Shown piece after piece: positions 36,055 through 47,880 of a stretch of 64,000 nt of DNA. The translations under genes and the position numbers were made by a program. Origin of the DNA: Amaranthus tricolor (Eukaryota > Streptophyta > Magnoliopsida > Caryophyllales > Amaranthaceae); assembly GCF_026212465.1 (NCBI RefSeq), contig NC_080050.1, forward strand, positions 3,658,644 through 3,722,643. Reading direction: 5' to 3'. Numbering within the stretch: position 1 is the first letter of the stretch; every line of letters starts with the position of its first letter. The notes beneath the pieces were generated by a model. The model was not told the DNA's origin, ran no database searches, and was given only the letters and a program-made list of their open reading frames with translations.

Positions 36055-36059
36055 ACACC

Positions 36060-38476
36060 GATATAATGTATGTGACATGAACATTTATAAATTTCATATT
36101 ATCTCTCATGCCACTTATAGAAAGGCACTAACAACAATGAAATGTGTTTGAAGTCACAAAGGTCAAGAACAACATTCCTTAGTAAACTAGGGTTTCCACG
36201 GCCTCAAGTCAATCATTGAATATAAATTCATGCATATCTCCCACCAACGTGGTGCCTTATGTTTAACGTTGGAATTATTTTATTGTTGTTCACTCTCGAT
36301 CATTTGTGAACAAACATTTACTCTTCTTGCATTTAATTACTTTTGCATTTAAAAACGTTTAATAAAGCTTCTAGTCATATTCAAATCCTAGGATGTTTCT
36401 CTAAGAGAAAGTCTATGCACTTGTGATTGAGCTTTCTAAGTACTCACCTAGTAAGTTTTTCTGACTTGAGCGTGAAAGGCAATCCCTAGAGTCAAACTTC
36501 TGGCCTTTAACATGTGCTACTTGTGTAGGCTTGGTCATTAAGATTGGTCTTATTGCAAGAAGCACATGATAGGAAAGACAAGCTTCTCTTCGACTATTAT
36601 ATCATACTAAGTATACCCACCTTTGATCTCTTTGCACAAATCTGATTAGTGGACTCTATTGATCCGTTTAGTAGGTGGTATTAAACCGTGGTGATAGGAA
36701 TGAAAAGTAGTGTAATTTTTGGTTGAAAATTCCCTTGGTACCTTGATGGTCATGCTTGTTCAACTTCAATCATCTCATTTTTTTCATAAATTTAATTCCA
36801 ATACATTACCATTGGAAGAAGTAATATTAGGTGGTAATAGAAATTTGTGAACAAAAAAACTTTTTTGTGATCAAAGTTTCATTACCATGGAAATGATATG
36901 GAACTTCTGATGAAATTTTACGCTATAAATCATTCTCATAACCACAATTAAGTACCACTAATTAAACGGGTCGTAATTGTATCCGGTCCTAAAAGGGAAT
37001 ATTAGGTGAGGAAAATAAGGGACAACGTTGATGAGATCTTGTGCATGTCAAGTTTTGCATTAGCTTCAATTTTGGAGATATTTTTTTGATTCTAGTAAGA
37101 GCAGAGAATTTCTATAGATAAGGAGGAAAGATAATTAATTATTAATGTAATCGGTGACAATTAAACTTTTATCAATCATAAATGTTAAAAGAAGCAATCA
37201 AATGACCACCGATAATCCATGATTTCCTTGAACAGTGAGATATTTGTGCAAGGAATAGTAGTTTTGTGAAAACATTAATAGGGTTGGAGAATAATTAAGT
37301 AAGATGAAGATGCCTTAGTAAGGATACATTACTTGTTATGTATTATTCCTAACAACAATTAGGACTTGGCAAATACATGAATACATCAATAATCAACATG
37401 ACCCTCCTTTAGTAAGGATAATGTCTTCTATTGTCCACGTTCTTAAATTTTTTAGGATTTAAAATTTATTTTTATGTACAAGGTTGATTATTAACTTGAA
37501 TTAAACGTATATATAATTTATAATTTTTGCTAAATAATATAAGTTATAGTGTTTGTTTATAAATTAATTCAAATATTAACAATACAGAATAAAAAAAAGT
37601 ATTATATTATTTATCACGTCTTAAGTTACTCTTTATATTTTTTACTCTAAAGCTCAAAATTAAAATGGACCATACTGAAATTATTGATTAACAACATATA
37701 TGAACAGCGGCAAAGCTAAATTGGGGGCCAAGAGAGGCTCAGCCCTCTTGCAGAAAACGCGATTTTTTGTATTTTTCGTGTGAATTAATTGTTTGCGCCT
37801 TTTGCGGGACGTGAAATCAATTAGGCACGCCCACCTATTACTCCAGGAACAAATTCTTTCTTACGTTCAAGGAAAGTAGTGCAAGTCCAAAAGCCAAGTC
37901 TTGTTCTACACTCAAGCCCAGCCCAAATGAAGATGTGATTGTATGACTTCTTACATTAACATATTATAGACGATTCTTAATATTTTTAATAATTATTATT
38001 ATTTATTTAAAAAAATTGAAATTTATTTTAAATATTTTTTAATTTTGGTGTAAAGAAGAGGAAGAGATATTGATTTTTTTAGATGGCGAGAACTAAAATT
38101 TTATCAGGCTATCACAATCATAAGAGTGGAAAGAAAATCTTCAACCACTAAGTCAACTCATAATTTTAAATTTTTATTTTTTTTGATATTATTAATAGTT
38201 TTATAATAGTTGATTCAAAATAATAATTTTCGTGTAATTTTTTGCAACTCATTTTATCGTGTGTTTTCGAATAGAGGGCAACTAATTTTTCGTAATTCAT
38301 ATTTTTTTTATTGAAAAAAATTAATGAATAAAAATTGAGCTTCCCTTAGATTTAATTAGGTGAGGAGAGGTAATGCTTGACCTGGAGAAATTGATCAAAA
38401 CATCTATATTCGTACTTGAAATATTCACTTTAGTTATTTAAAATTATTGTTAAATTGACATTTTGAATATAAAAAA
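36060..38476. other. Intergenic DNA, no gene recognised
   Basis: AT-rich, with many stops in all frames. A repeat-like GC-richer patch lies around 37705-37930. Nothing else could be named. Confidence 0.5.
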
Positions 38477-38695
38477 TGTTAAAAGGTAGGGAGAATATAA
38501 AGAGAAAAGTAGTATAAGAGATAAACTTATATCAGTTTCTCTTGTATTTCATTATCTGTTGTAACTCAGTACTACACTACCTTACACATATATATAGCAC
38601 AAGGAAATGGAAAAGAAACAAATGTAGTACTATTGCAAGCGATAGATAAATCCACATGACAATGCACTCATTGTGTGGTTACATCAATCACAACA
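38477..38695 (-). repeat. 3' LTR of deleted copia element
   Basis: TGTTAAAAGG to TCACAACA, 219 bp, next to the minus-strand polypurine tract. Confidence 0.92.
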
Positions 38696-38742
38696 CTCCC
38701 CCTTGAATTCATTACATATATGTGGAAATTTTATTATGACAT

Positions 38743-39130
38743 TCATAATCCTAAAACTGTCTCATTAAAAACCTTTATCAGGAAAAACCCAGTGGGATAA
38801 AAAAAACTGATCAAAGGAAAAAAGAGTACAGTGAGCATATTTCTCCCCCTGAAGTTAACATATGTCTCGAAATCGGCACATCCCAATCTTGCGTACCAAA
38901 TACTCGAATTGCTTTGACGGGAGTGACTTTGTGAATAAATCAGCGGGTTTTCACAGGATTGAATTTCTTGGACTTTCACCTTTTTATCTCTCTGTAGATC
39001 ATGTGCAAAGAATAATTTAGGTGACAAGTGTTTTGTTCTGTCTCCCCTGATGTATCCTTCTCTGACTTGGTTGATACATGCATCATTATCTTCATAAATT
39101 GTAGTTGGTGCCCTAGTTGTATCGTTTAAG
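38743..39130 (-). pseudogene. copia RNase H C-terminal fragment
   Basis: Minus-strand frame containing TIYEDNDACINQ, RTKHLSPKLFFAHDLQ and VQEIQSCENP, which match the end of copia RNase H (normally followed by ADLFTKSLP). A frame change follows CENP. The N-terminal two thirds of pol is deleted. Confidence 0.85.
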
Positions 39131-39147
39131 CCACAATCCTATATATA

Positions 39148-39366
39148 TGTTAAAAGGTAGGGAGAATATAAGGAAAAAAGTAGTATAAGAGATAAATTTA
39201 TATCAGTTTCTCTTGTATTTCATTATCTGTTGTAACTCATTACTACACTACCTTACACATATATATAGCACAAGGAAAGGGAAAAGGAACAAATGTAGTA
39301 CTATTGTAAGGGATAGATAAATCCACATGACAATGCATTCATTGTGTGATTACATCAATCACAACA
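39148..39366 (-). repeat. 5' LTR of deleted copia element
   Basis: 219 bp partner of 38477-38695. TTTCTCTTGTATTTCATTAT is shared without change. Confidence 0.92.
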
Positions 39367-39569
39367 AAAAATACTTTATTTTTTTATATGTTACTTTCCC
39401 CTTACCTATTGTTGTTCTTGTTCCTTATCATTCAAATATTGCTCTTTGACCCGCTTTTAGTTAGTTTCACTTTTCTTTATATACTTAGTATTTTTATTTA
39501 AATTTATTTGTTAATTATTGTTAAAGGTCAAACTTATGGTTAAGTTCTAGGTTTGCGAATAGCTGCAGG

Positions 39570-39712
39570 AAAAACTTTTTTAAGGTATCCATCTTGAGTC
39601 AGGAGACTCTTTGGCCGCATCTTCCTTTATGAGTATGAGTTGCCGTCTTTCGTTCCTTTCCGTCAGACCCTGCTCATATCCCTATAAACAGGATATATTA
39701 AGTATGACCATG
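39570..39712. mobile_element. RTE-type LINE 3'-tail relic
   Basis: GAGACTCTTTGGCCGCATC, CAGACCCTGCTCATATCCCT and AACAGGATATATTAAGTATG follow the usual layout of plant RTE LINE 3' tails. No coding part is attached. Confidence 0.45.
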
Positions 39713-40149
39713 ATAAACTGTAACTTAATAAATTTTGGGCATTGTTATATATCGCCATCCTTTTCATTTTATCGCCACCCCCCTAATAAAATTACGAATT
39801 TGCCCCTTGACTTAAAACTTGTTTAAAAAATGTAAATCGCACTTAATAACAATATTATCACTTTAAAAACATTAAATTTAATGTTTAAATGTAATCCTGA
39901 ACATTTTTATCGCGACCCTATTTATATTGAATTTTCAGACGCGCCATTGTATGATATACGAATTCAAACACGGTACTATCTCTCTAAAAACTCTCTAAAA
40001 ACTCTCTAAAAACGTTCTTCGATTTTAAACAAGCTGTTAGTTGGAATCGATTAACTATGGCTAACGAAAGCGACTATGAATCGGATCCGGTACGTACTTT
40101 AATCGATTTGAATCGGTGTATTTTTTTTTAAAAAAAAAAGGGAAGTCGC

Positions 40150-40300
40150 AAAAACTGGGCAAGTGAACCATGGTTGTGTCGCACAAAACGTGCAAGTGGA
40201 GCACGGTTCAGTCGCACAAAACGTGCGACTCTACCGTGGTCCACTCGCACGATTTGTGCGACTCCACCGTGGTCTGCTGGCGGTTTTTGTGCGACTCGTT
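40150..40300. repeat. Tandem hairpins of GTCGCACAAAACGTGCGAC
   Basis: GTCGCACAAAACGTGCGAC at 40211-40229 is a perfect 7-bp stem with a 5-base loop. The same theme recurs at about 40172-40195 and 40243-40262 (CTCGCACGATTTGTGCGACT), spaced by CCACCGTGG-like strings. A related pair lies near the other end of the MULE at about 42263-42316. Confidence 0.75.
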
Positions 40301-40371
40301 TTTTTTTTGTTTTTTTATTATTTACATTATTATTTAAATTATTATACGTCTTAGTAAATTATTATTATTAT

Positions 40372-40411
40372 TAATATTATTATAATATTATTATTAATAA
40401 TAATATTATTT

Positions 40412-40476
<65 letters not shown>

Positions 40477-40504
40477 TTTAGTATTATTATTATTATTATT
40501 AATT

Positions 40505-40545
<41 letters not shown>
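40372..40545. repeat. (TTA)n microsatellite
   Basis: Long, interrupted TTA/ATT trinucleotide tract inside the MULE, with the purest run at about 40412-40475. Confidence 0.95.
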
Positions 40546-40548
<3 letters not shown>

Positions 40549-40883
40549 AATTAATTTATATTATTAACATTACTATTATTTTGTTATTATTTATTTAAAT
40601 AATTTATAATTATATGTTATTATTATTATTTTCTTATTATTTAATATTAATTTGTTTTAATATTATTACAATTATTTTTTTTTGTATTGTTATTATTTTA
40701 ATATTAATTATTTAAGTAAATTATAATTTTAAATTAATATTAATTTGTATTTCTAATATTTTAATATTAATTATTAAAGTAATTTATAATTTTTATTTAT
40801 TATTGAATGTTTTTATTATTAATGTTTGTATGTATAATTTTTTAATGACCTAATGTATGGTTTGTTTCATATTTCAAATTTGC

Positions 40884-42250
40884 AGGACTTTGAAAACTTA
40901 GGAGACAACGTAGATTACTCCGGTAGATTTGTTACGGATAGGGAATTTGATTCCTTAGATGAATTACATAGTTGGGCCAATGCGATAGCAATAACAATTG
41001 GTTTTCAATTTACACGTGCTTCTTTTTAACAAAAAGAAGGACGTTCTAGATTTAGTGTGTATTTAAGATGTCACTGCTATGGTAATATTATGGGTGATTT
41101 ACATAATTTAGATAATGCTGCCCGACCTGGTTCTAAAAGTAGAAGTTGTGGATGTAAATTTTTGATTGTAGCAAGTAGTCGTAAACTAGGAGAAAGACCT
41201 TGGACGGTAAAGGTGTGTCCTGGTGAAAAAGGAAGACATAGCCACCCGTTCTTAGTGTACAGAGATGGTCATGTAAGGGCAAATAGGATCAATATAGATA
41301 TTCGGGAGCACATATGACAGCTTAGTGCAACTGGCATGCAACCGACCTTTATCATGACTTCTATTAGAGAAAATTTTCGTGGTTTTTACTAGTATGAATT
41401 AGATTTATAATGCTAGGCAATCAATAAGGAGGAAAGAGATGGAGGGTAGGACTCCCCTTCAACACTGTCTTTATATGGCCACAAAACATAATTACGTGGT
41501 CTGGACAGACATGGATAATGAAGGGGGATTGAGCAGATTATTAGTTGCAAATCCTACCTCTATCAAAATGATACGTACGTGGCCGTATGTTATGTTGATA
41601 GATTCAACGTACAAAACAAACAAACAAAAGTGGCCACTGTGTGAAGTAATCGAAATGACGCCAACCAATCAAAACTTCTTGGTTGCGTTCTGTTTGATGT
41701 GAGATGAGGCGGCTGTGTCATATTCGTGGGTGTTGCAGGGATTGAAAGATATTTTTTTGCACAACTCATACTCTTAGCGTCATTGTAACTAATCGAGACG
41801 AAGGTTTATCTGCAGCTATTCGTGACGTCTTCCCAGGTAAAAAGGTTTTGTTGATTAATTATTGTCGTTCTATTTATTGAATATTTCTTAATTACGTTCA
41901 ATGTTGTGTTTAATGTAGATGTGCGGCATTTGTTATGCATTTGGCATATTGCAAACGACGTTGAGAACATGATGGACAAGTTGTGTGGCGGGAAAATAAA
42001 TTAACAAGGGCAGTATTCAGGAAAAGTAGATGGAACCCCTTGGTTGAAAGTTCTACAATCGAAGAATTTGAACAGAGATGGCAATCGATCGTGACTACCT
42101 GGTCGGTTAGGAACAAAAAGATCGTTCGGTATTTGGCTAGAAGATGGATTCCACTTAGAGAGAAATTTGTGCGTGCGTGAACGAATGAATATTTACACAT
42201 GGGTAATCAGACTACCAGTAGAGTTGAAAGCCAACACTCATCTTTCAAGT
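40884..42250 (+). pseudogene. Mutator-like (MULE) transposase, broken
   Basis: N-terminal FAR1/MuDR-like zinc-binding region (41057-41317) with C-H-C, SCGCKF and a HSHPF motif. The MULE catalytic domain begins at about 41460 (YMATKHNYVVW), with the first acidic residue in VMLIDSTYKTNKQKWPL at about 41585. The second acidic block reads IVTNRDEGL where TDRD is usual. LLCIWHIANDVEN follows the probable intron, and SRVESQHSSFKYYL closes the domain near 42250. Stops at 41027, 41315 and 41701 and frame changes make it inactive. Confidence 0.85.
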
Positions 42251-42600
42251 ATTATCTTGGTAGCGGGTTTCGTGCGACTGACCCGCGGTGGACTCGCGGA
42301 TTTCGTGCGACTGGTCCATTTTTTTAATTTTTTTTCGTTTTTTTAATAATTTAAAATAATATGATTCAAATAAAAATTACCTCGATTATTTTTTTCGGAT
42401 TGAATTTCTTAGTTTTTGCTCAAAAAATTTATGTTGTAATTTTGTTTTTTAAGTGTGATAAAGGAGTTATTTAGTGAGGTTAGAGTATAAATAAGAAATT
42501 TTAAGTCCAGTGGCAATTTCGTAATTTTTTAAAGTTCAGAGGCAAATTTATAATTTCATTGGGGTTGGCGATAAAATGAAAAGGATTGCGATGTTTAAGG

Positions 42601-43129
42601 ATTGGTTAAATTTTTAATTGAACCTTGTTGCACCGTGATGCTAATCATTTGCCGGAGAGTCCAAAAATTAGATGACTAATCTCTAAACTACTCGAATAAA
42701 CAAGAAAAAAAGTCAAACTTATCGAGATCCTTCTTTATTAAGGAAAAAAACATTACAATAGCAATCTTGGAATAAACCCAAAAGACTGATTTCTTGGATA
42801 ATCAAGACTCCAACGAATAGGTAATGTAATTGGTTCAATCATTATTAAATATGATTTTGACATATAAACACTCCATATTCTTTGTTCAGCAAAAGTCATC
42901 AAATTAAGTTTTAGAGACGTGTTTAAGCATCAAAATTCAAATAAAGCAACAAACTTTAAATTTTAATTTTTTATTTAGAAAAAATGAATGATATCAAATA
43001 ATTATTTTTGCGTAAAAAGCCTTGTATTTGAAATTATATGAAAAACATACAATTAACTTTAAGGATACTAAAAACAAAAGCGGTCTTAATAGTAATGACA
43101 AGAAAAATAGAAATTGTCTAAATTATGAA
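42601..43129. other. Intergenic DNA, nothing recognised
   Basis: AT-rich spacer between the MULE and the next solo LTR. ATGAA at 43125-43129 is the left target duplication of that LTR. Confidence 0.5.
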
Positions 43130-44688
43130 TGATAAGTGCAATTATTTACACTTATTTATATCATTTTATACTGCTTAATAATAGTCGTTGCCTTATTTTG
43201 AAGATTTATGTTATATTACTCATTTTGGTCATTCATGTTGATTTTGAGTGGTTTTGATTGTTTAAAGCATAATTCTTATGGTTTTAATGATGACAGAGTT
43301 CACTAAGGAGATTTTAACTCGGGTGAAGATGTTCTACAAAGAAAATGAGCAAAAGAGTAGAAGAGTGTTTATAATGCAAAAGTTTTGAGATAAAATTTGA
43401 TATATGTCTACTCTTTTGGTCATAACTTTTGATAGAAAGATCTACTTAATGCAAGGTTTGCGGCATTGGAACTAGACTTCAAGAGCTTTCCAACGGTATA
43501 TTATATGTCTGATTCCGAAAACCGATCAAGAAATGGCGACCGTTTTAAGTTGTTGCGATTTTCCAGCACAAAACGCCGATTCGTCTTTCATGTCCTGTTT
43601 TGGGCAGCCGACTCGGCTTTGGGCCACTGTTTTGCTGCACGATATTTTCACTTTAATCTTTGAATTAGCTTTTAGGGTTAAGTTCTTATTAGTATAAATA
43701 GGCCCTAAAAAACTGATTAGGGTTTCTTCTTCTCCTTCCTCTTCTTCTATCATCCTTTAGACTTTCTTCTACTCTTTTTCATTAGTTTTTACTCTAGAAT
43801 TCATCCTTCAATTTAGTTCTTCATTAGGTTCATTCCTTGGAGTATTGTAAGTTTTTCTTAGTATTTAAATTTCTTTGTTTTAATTTCTTTGTATTAGTTT
43901 AATCTTCCATTAGTGAACCTTTTTTATTGTCATCAATCTTCCTTTAATAAAAACTAGTTTTGTTCTTCATTTATTGCTCTTTGATTCAATTGTTGGGTTC
44001 TTTGGCATTTAATTATTGCTTTCCTTGCAAATTTCATTATTATCATTTTCATTTATGTTTAGTATCATCTTAGGATTTGTGTTTATTGCTTTCACCATGA
44101 ATAGTGAGTAGATACACTTTCTAGGGTTAGTGTTTGAACCTATAATTTAAGTATGATTTGATTATTAAATGTGTCTATGAAATTAGGATTAAAGTGGTTA
44201 AATTGTGCCAATAATCCTAAATTAAATATGTTTTGTTGAACTATTCAATAGAACTAGCGTGTGAGATTAGGATCAACTTTTCTTTAGGGTAAATTTTAGT
44301 TAAATTCTTATTATTTCGTTCAATAAAACTAGTGTGTGAGAATTGAATTAATAGAGTCTAAATCTCATAGTTAATCAACAGAGCGAGAGTTTGAGATTAA
44401 CAAGATTATATCTAGTCACATAATTAATCCGACATCTCATAGACACTAATAAAGTTTGATCATACAAGAATTTAGGGGATTTCTGACACCCTAAATCTTT
44501 TATCATATAGTTTTAATCCATATTTTCATTACATTTTTAGCTTATTAGTTAAACAACCAATCAAAAATTTTTCTCCTTAGGCAATATAATTACTAGAAAT
44601 TAGCAAGTTTCTTGTCCTAACTTCCTTGTGTTCGACCCGTGACTACACGCACACCGTGCGCTTGCGGTTAAATAAAATTTGCACATCA
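43130..44688 (+). mobile_element. Solo LTR, 1559 bp, related to 27058-28675
   Basis: Begins TGATAAGTGCAATTATTTAC, ends TTTGCACATCA, and is flanked by perfect ATGAA duplications (43125-43129 and 44689-44693). It shares blocks with the first solo LTR through most of its length (for example TATCATTTTATACTSCTTAA and TGTGAGATTAGGATCAA-like strings) and has a TATA box (AGTATAAATAGGCC) at about 43693. The segment at about 43530-43640 differs from the matching cassette of the other copy. Confidence 0.9.
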
Positions 44689-44693
44689 ATGAA

Positions 44694-47600
44694 AATAGGT
44701 CGGTGGCTGAGCAATACAAGTCATGCGACTAGGCAAATTTGTGGAGTGCCAATAAAGGTTGAATAAACACTTGTGGTGTAGGATTTTAGATATGTTTAGT
44801 GCAGTGTTTGGGAACAAGTATTTTATTTAAAATTATGGATTTTAATTAAAAAATTATAAATGAAGAATTTGAGGATGACAAGGTTCAACTTTAATTACTT
44901 TAAAAACAATGGTGGAATTTGATCCAAATCCAAATTTGAAAATTTTTTATTTGCCAAACAATAAATTTGAGCCAATTATAATTTTCCAAATGAAATCATT
45001 ATTCCCAAACATGGCATAGTGAAATTTCAAGAAATAGTTTATAAATATCTAAACCAAGATCTCAATCACAATTCCGCGCTACAAAACTTGGATTTATGAT
45101 GCACCAAACGGAGATATTAGAACGTCGAATGTCGTCCTCTCTTGTGGTTCGCAAACACGAATCGAACCGCAACTTACACAAAATAATGAATATAAAATCC
45201 TTTTTTATTACTTTTTAAGGTGTAATATGATAAGTGTAAAGAATTAATTAGCACTTTGTATAAGATGTTAGTTATGTCTAGAAAAGATCAGCATGTGCAT
45301 CTTATAAACATTTGCTCAACAACTCTTTAAGAGTTACAAGTAAAATTTACATGTAGTACTTGTGAGCTTTCTTATGTTTTATTGTGTAATTATTTTATGT
45401 GATCTTATAGTTTAAATGACATCAAATTCCTAAACCCGAATTTTAGTTTTAGCCTAAATAAAATAACAATAAATAAAGGCAAGAATAAAACTAAAAAACT
45501 TTAAACTTTTCGAAACTCATCTAACTCTTTTCTTTGGCAATATCAACAATTGTTATTATTGACTATCATTGAATCCGCCCTTGACTAGAATACATATTTG
45601 TAATTAACAACTTTCAATGTGGATTTTGGCTTTTTAGTCTAGATAAAATAATACATAAATTATTTTTATACACAAATTAAAAAAATACTTGTTATTTCTT
45701 ATAAGTCCTCACTAAGTGCAACCGTTTCAGACTCTGATATATTGATCATGATGATGATGAATTGATGAAGTCAAGTATTGTATTAATTATTAATTATACA
45801 TTTATAAATAACTTATATATTTTTTTTTGACTTGATAAATAATTTATAATTTGAAACTCCTTTACTTAGAAATTAGAATCATAATTTTGCAATTTTTTTA
45901 CAAAAGTAAATTAAATAAGGCGTAGTTGTAGGGTTGAATTTTCAACCGTTGATGGTGGCTTAAGTTAGATTCCACTTGGAAAGAAGGCGGCTTTATGTTT
46001 GACAAAATTTTCACAACCTGTCATCTAAACAAGTGTGAAGTGTGTGTTTCTCGCATATTCATAGTTGCCCTTGATGTGCACTTGTAGGAATCTTTAATCC
46101 ACTAGAATGTTGCTCTTTTTATTTTTGGATCATTGTTTTTAATTAGATATATTATAAATAAAGGGAAATTTTTTATGGCTTAAAAAATCTCAAATATTTA
46201 TTTAAGTTTGGTCTTTTATTTTCTAGGGTTTCACATAAAAAGTGATTATTTTACTTGTTTTTATTTCCTTAAAATACAATATTTCAAATCAATAATTCTA
46301 GAGGTTTGGCATTCCCATCTCAAATTGATAATTTTAAATTAGTAAAATTTTTAATTTTAAAGAAAAAAAAAACAATAAACATATAAGTTGGATTAGATTG
46401 AATTTTTATTCAATAAAAATATTTCAATTTAGTCTTATTTGATCACTTATAATAATAAGTTTAAACCAAAATTTTTTAGTTTGAAGTTAATGGTAGCAGG
46501 AAAATAAAAAAGGAAAAAAATTATCATATTTAACCAGTAAAAAATATGAATTAAACTTTATTATAAGGTGGAAAAAAGTCTTAAATCAGACTTATTTTAT
46601 TATTTTATTTCATATTTTAAGTATTGTTGGTTCATTGCTCATTATTCTTACACTTCACTATTCTTACTCATCAACCAATCCACTTGTATTATCTTAAATT
46701 ATCAAATATTTGATTTGACATAATTATTTTATTTCAACAAATAACAATTACATATCTCAACCTTAACCTAGAGGCTAGATGAAAGTTGATTACAACAAAC
46801 ATATTGCATGTGCAAATATATGACTTAGCTTTATAGCATGTATACCACGCTCATACGAAGCAAAACTTTTAATAATGATACGCTAAACTTTTTTGTGAAT
46901 ATCCTAATTCTAACCCATTGCGTAGTTATTACTTGTTATGACTTATCGAACAAAAATTGCTCGCAAAGATTGAATTGTAGTCAAAAATAATTTATTATAG
47001 GTGGTACTTTAAGTTTTATATTTGTTAGAATAATTTTTTATTTTAGTTTTCATCCGACATATTTTTATTTGTTGGTGACCAAAACATCATATTGCTTGCT
47101 AATGTGGTTATACACGTGTACTACTTTTCTAACATGGCGATATGTGGCAGCACACTTGGCATCTCATTTGGCAGACACATCAAAAATTGACCTTATGTTT
47201 AGGTTACCAACAAGTAAAAGTCCGTTGAATGAAAACTAAGTTCAAAATTAAAGTTTCATCAAACACAATACTTAAAGTTCGACCAAATAAACTATTTTTT
47301 TGCCAAAGTTTGGTATGTTATATGCAACTTTTCTAAATTATGAGTTCATATATAAAACAATTCGGTTATCATCATACTCCATGTTCTGTTCGTAGATACT
47401 ATGATCAGGGTTTGGAGGGGATGAATGAGGACAAACTATATACATAAAAGATGATATGACCAAAGAGTCCATTGGCTTGAGAAAGATCTATCAAAGAAAG
47501 TAAAGCAAGACACGACATGACAGAAAACACAATAAGACAATATAAGACAAAACATTAAGGCTAATAACAATATAACATGATCAAAGAAATATAAAAGCAA

Positions 47601-47737
47601 ACACAAAGGTTAGAACAATAAACAAGGCATAGGTGACATAGTTGTAGTAGGCATAGGCTTAGGTGACTATTTAAAGTCTAGGGCTCAAATACGACATTTT
47701 CAATATAATTTTATTCTAAGTCAAATTCTTAGAGAGG
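44694..47737. other. Long AT-rich intergenic stretch
   Basis: No gene, RNA or bounded transposon could be supported. Composition is uniformly AT-rich with dense stops on both strands. Confidence 0.5.
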
Positions 47738-47880
47738 TGTAACTCCCTCATGTTATTCCCAGGTTTTCTTATGCCTACCGCGACTTCTCTTTCCATCAAC
47801 CGTGTTGCTTTTCACCCTTCTTATAGACGCGTTGATAGACTTTCTTTGCTCATGTTCAAACCATCTTAATTCAGTTTCAC
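47738..47880 (-). pseudogene. RTE-type LINE C-terminal relic
   Basis: The minus-strand reading LRWFEHEQRK, then NASIRRVKSN, then KRSRGRHKKTW matches the C-terminal tail of plant RTE reverse transcriptases (LRWFGHVQRR, APVRRVD, RGRGRPKKTW). Only about 45 codons survive. Confidence 0.65.

Larger units (their letters stand above)
38477..39366 (-). mobile_element. Internally deleted copia element, 890 bp
   Basis: Two 219-bp LTRs (38477-38695 and 39148-39366) differ at few positions, and AAAAA flanks both sides (low-complexity duplication). Between them, on the minus strand, only the end of RNase H and a polypurine tract (AATTCAAGGGGGAG) survive. There is no primer-binding site next to the 5' LTR at 39147, so the deletion runs from the LTR edge into RNase H. 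The well-matched LTRs suggest a fairly young insertion. Confidence 0.9.
39741..42600 (+). mobile_element. Degenerate MULE DNA transposon
   Basis: Terminal inverted repeats of about 60 bp: 39750-39812 (ATCGCCATCCTTTTCATTTT) and the reverse complement of 42531-42593 (ATCGCAATCCTTTTCATTTT). The interior encodes a Mutator-like transposase relic at 40884-42250 with a probable intron at 41838-41919 (GTAAAAAGG to TTTAATGTAG). Between the left end and the transposase lie GTCGCAC hairpins and a long (TTA)n tract. No convincing 9-bp target duplication was seen. Confidence 0.85.
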
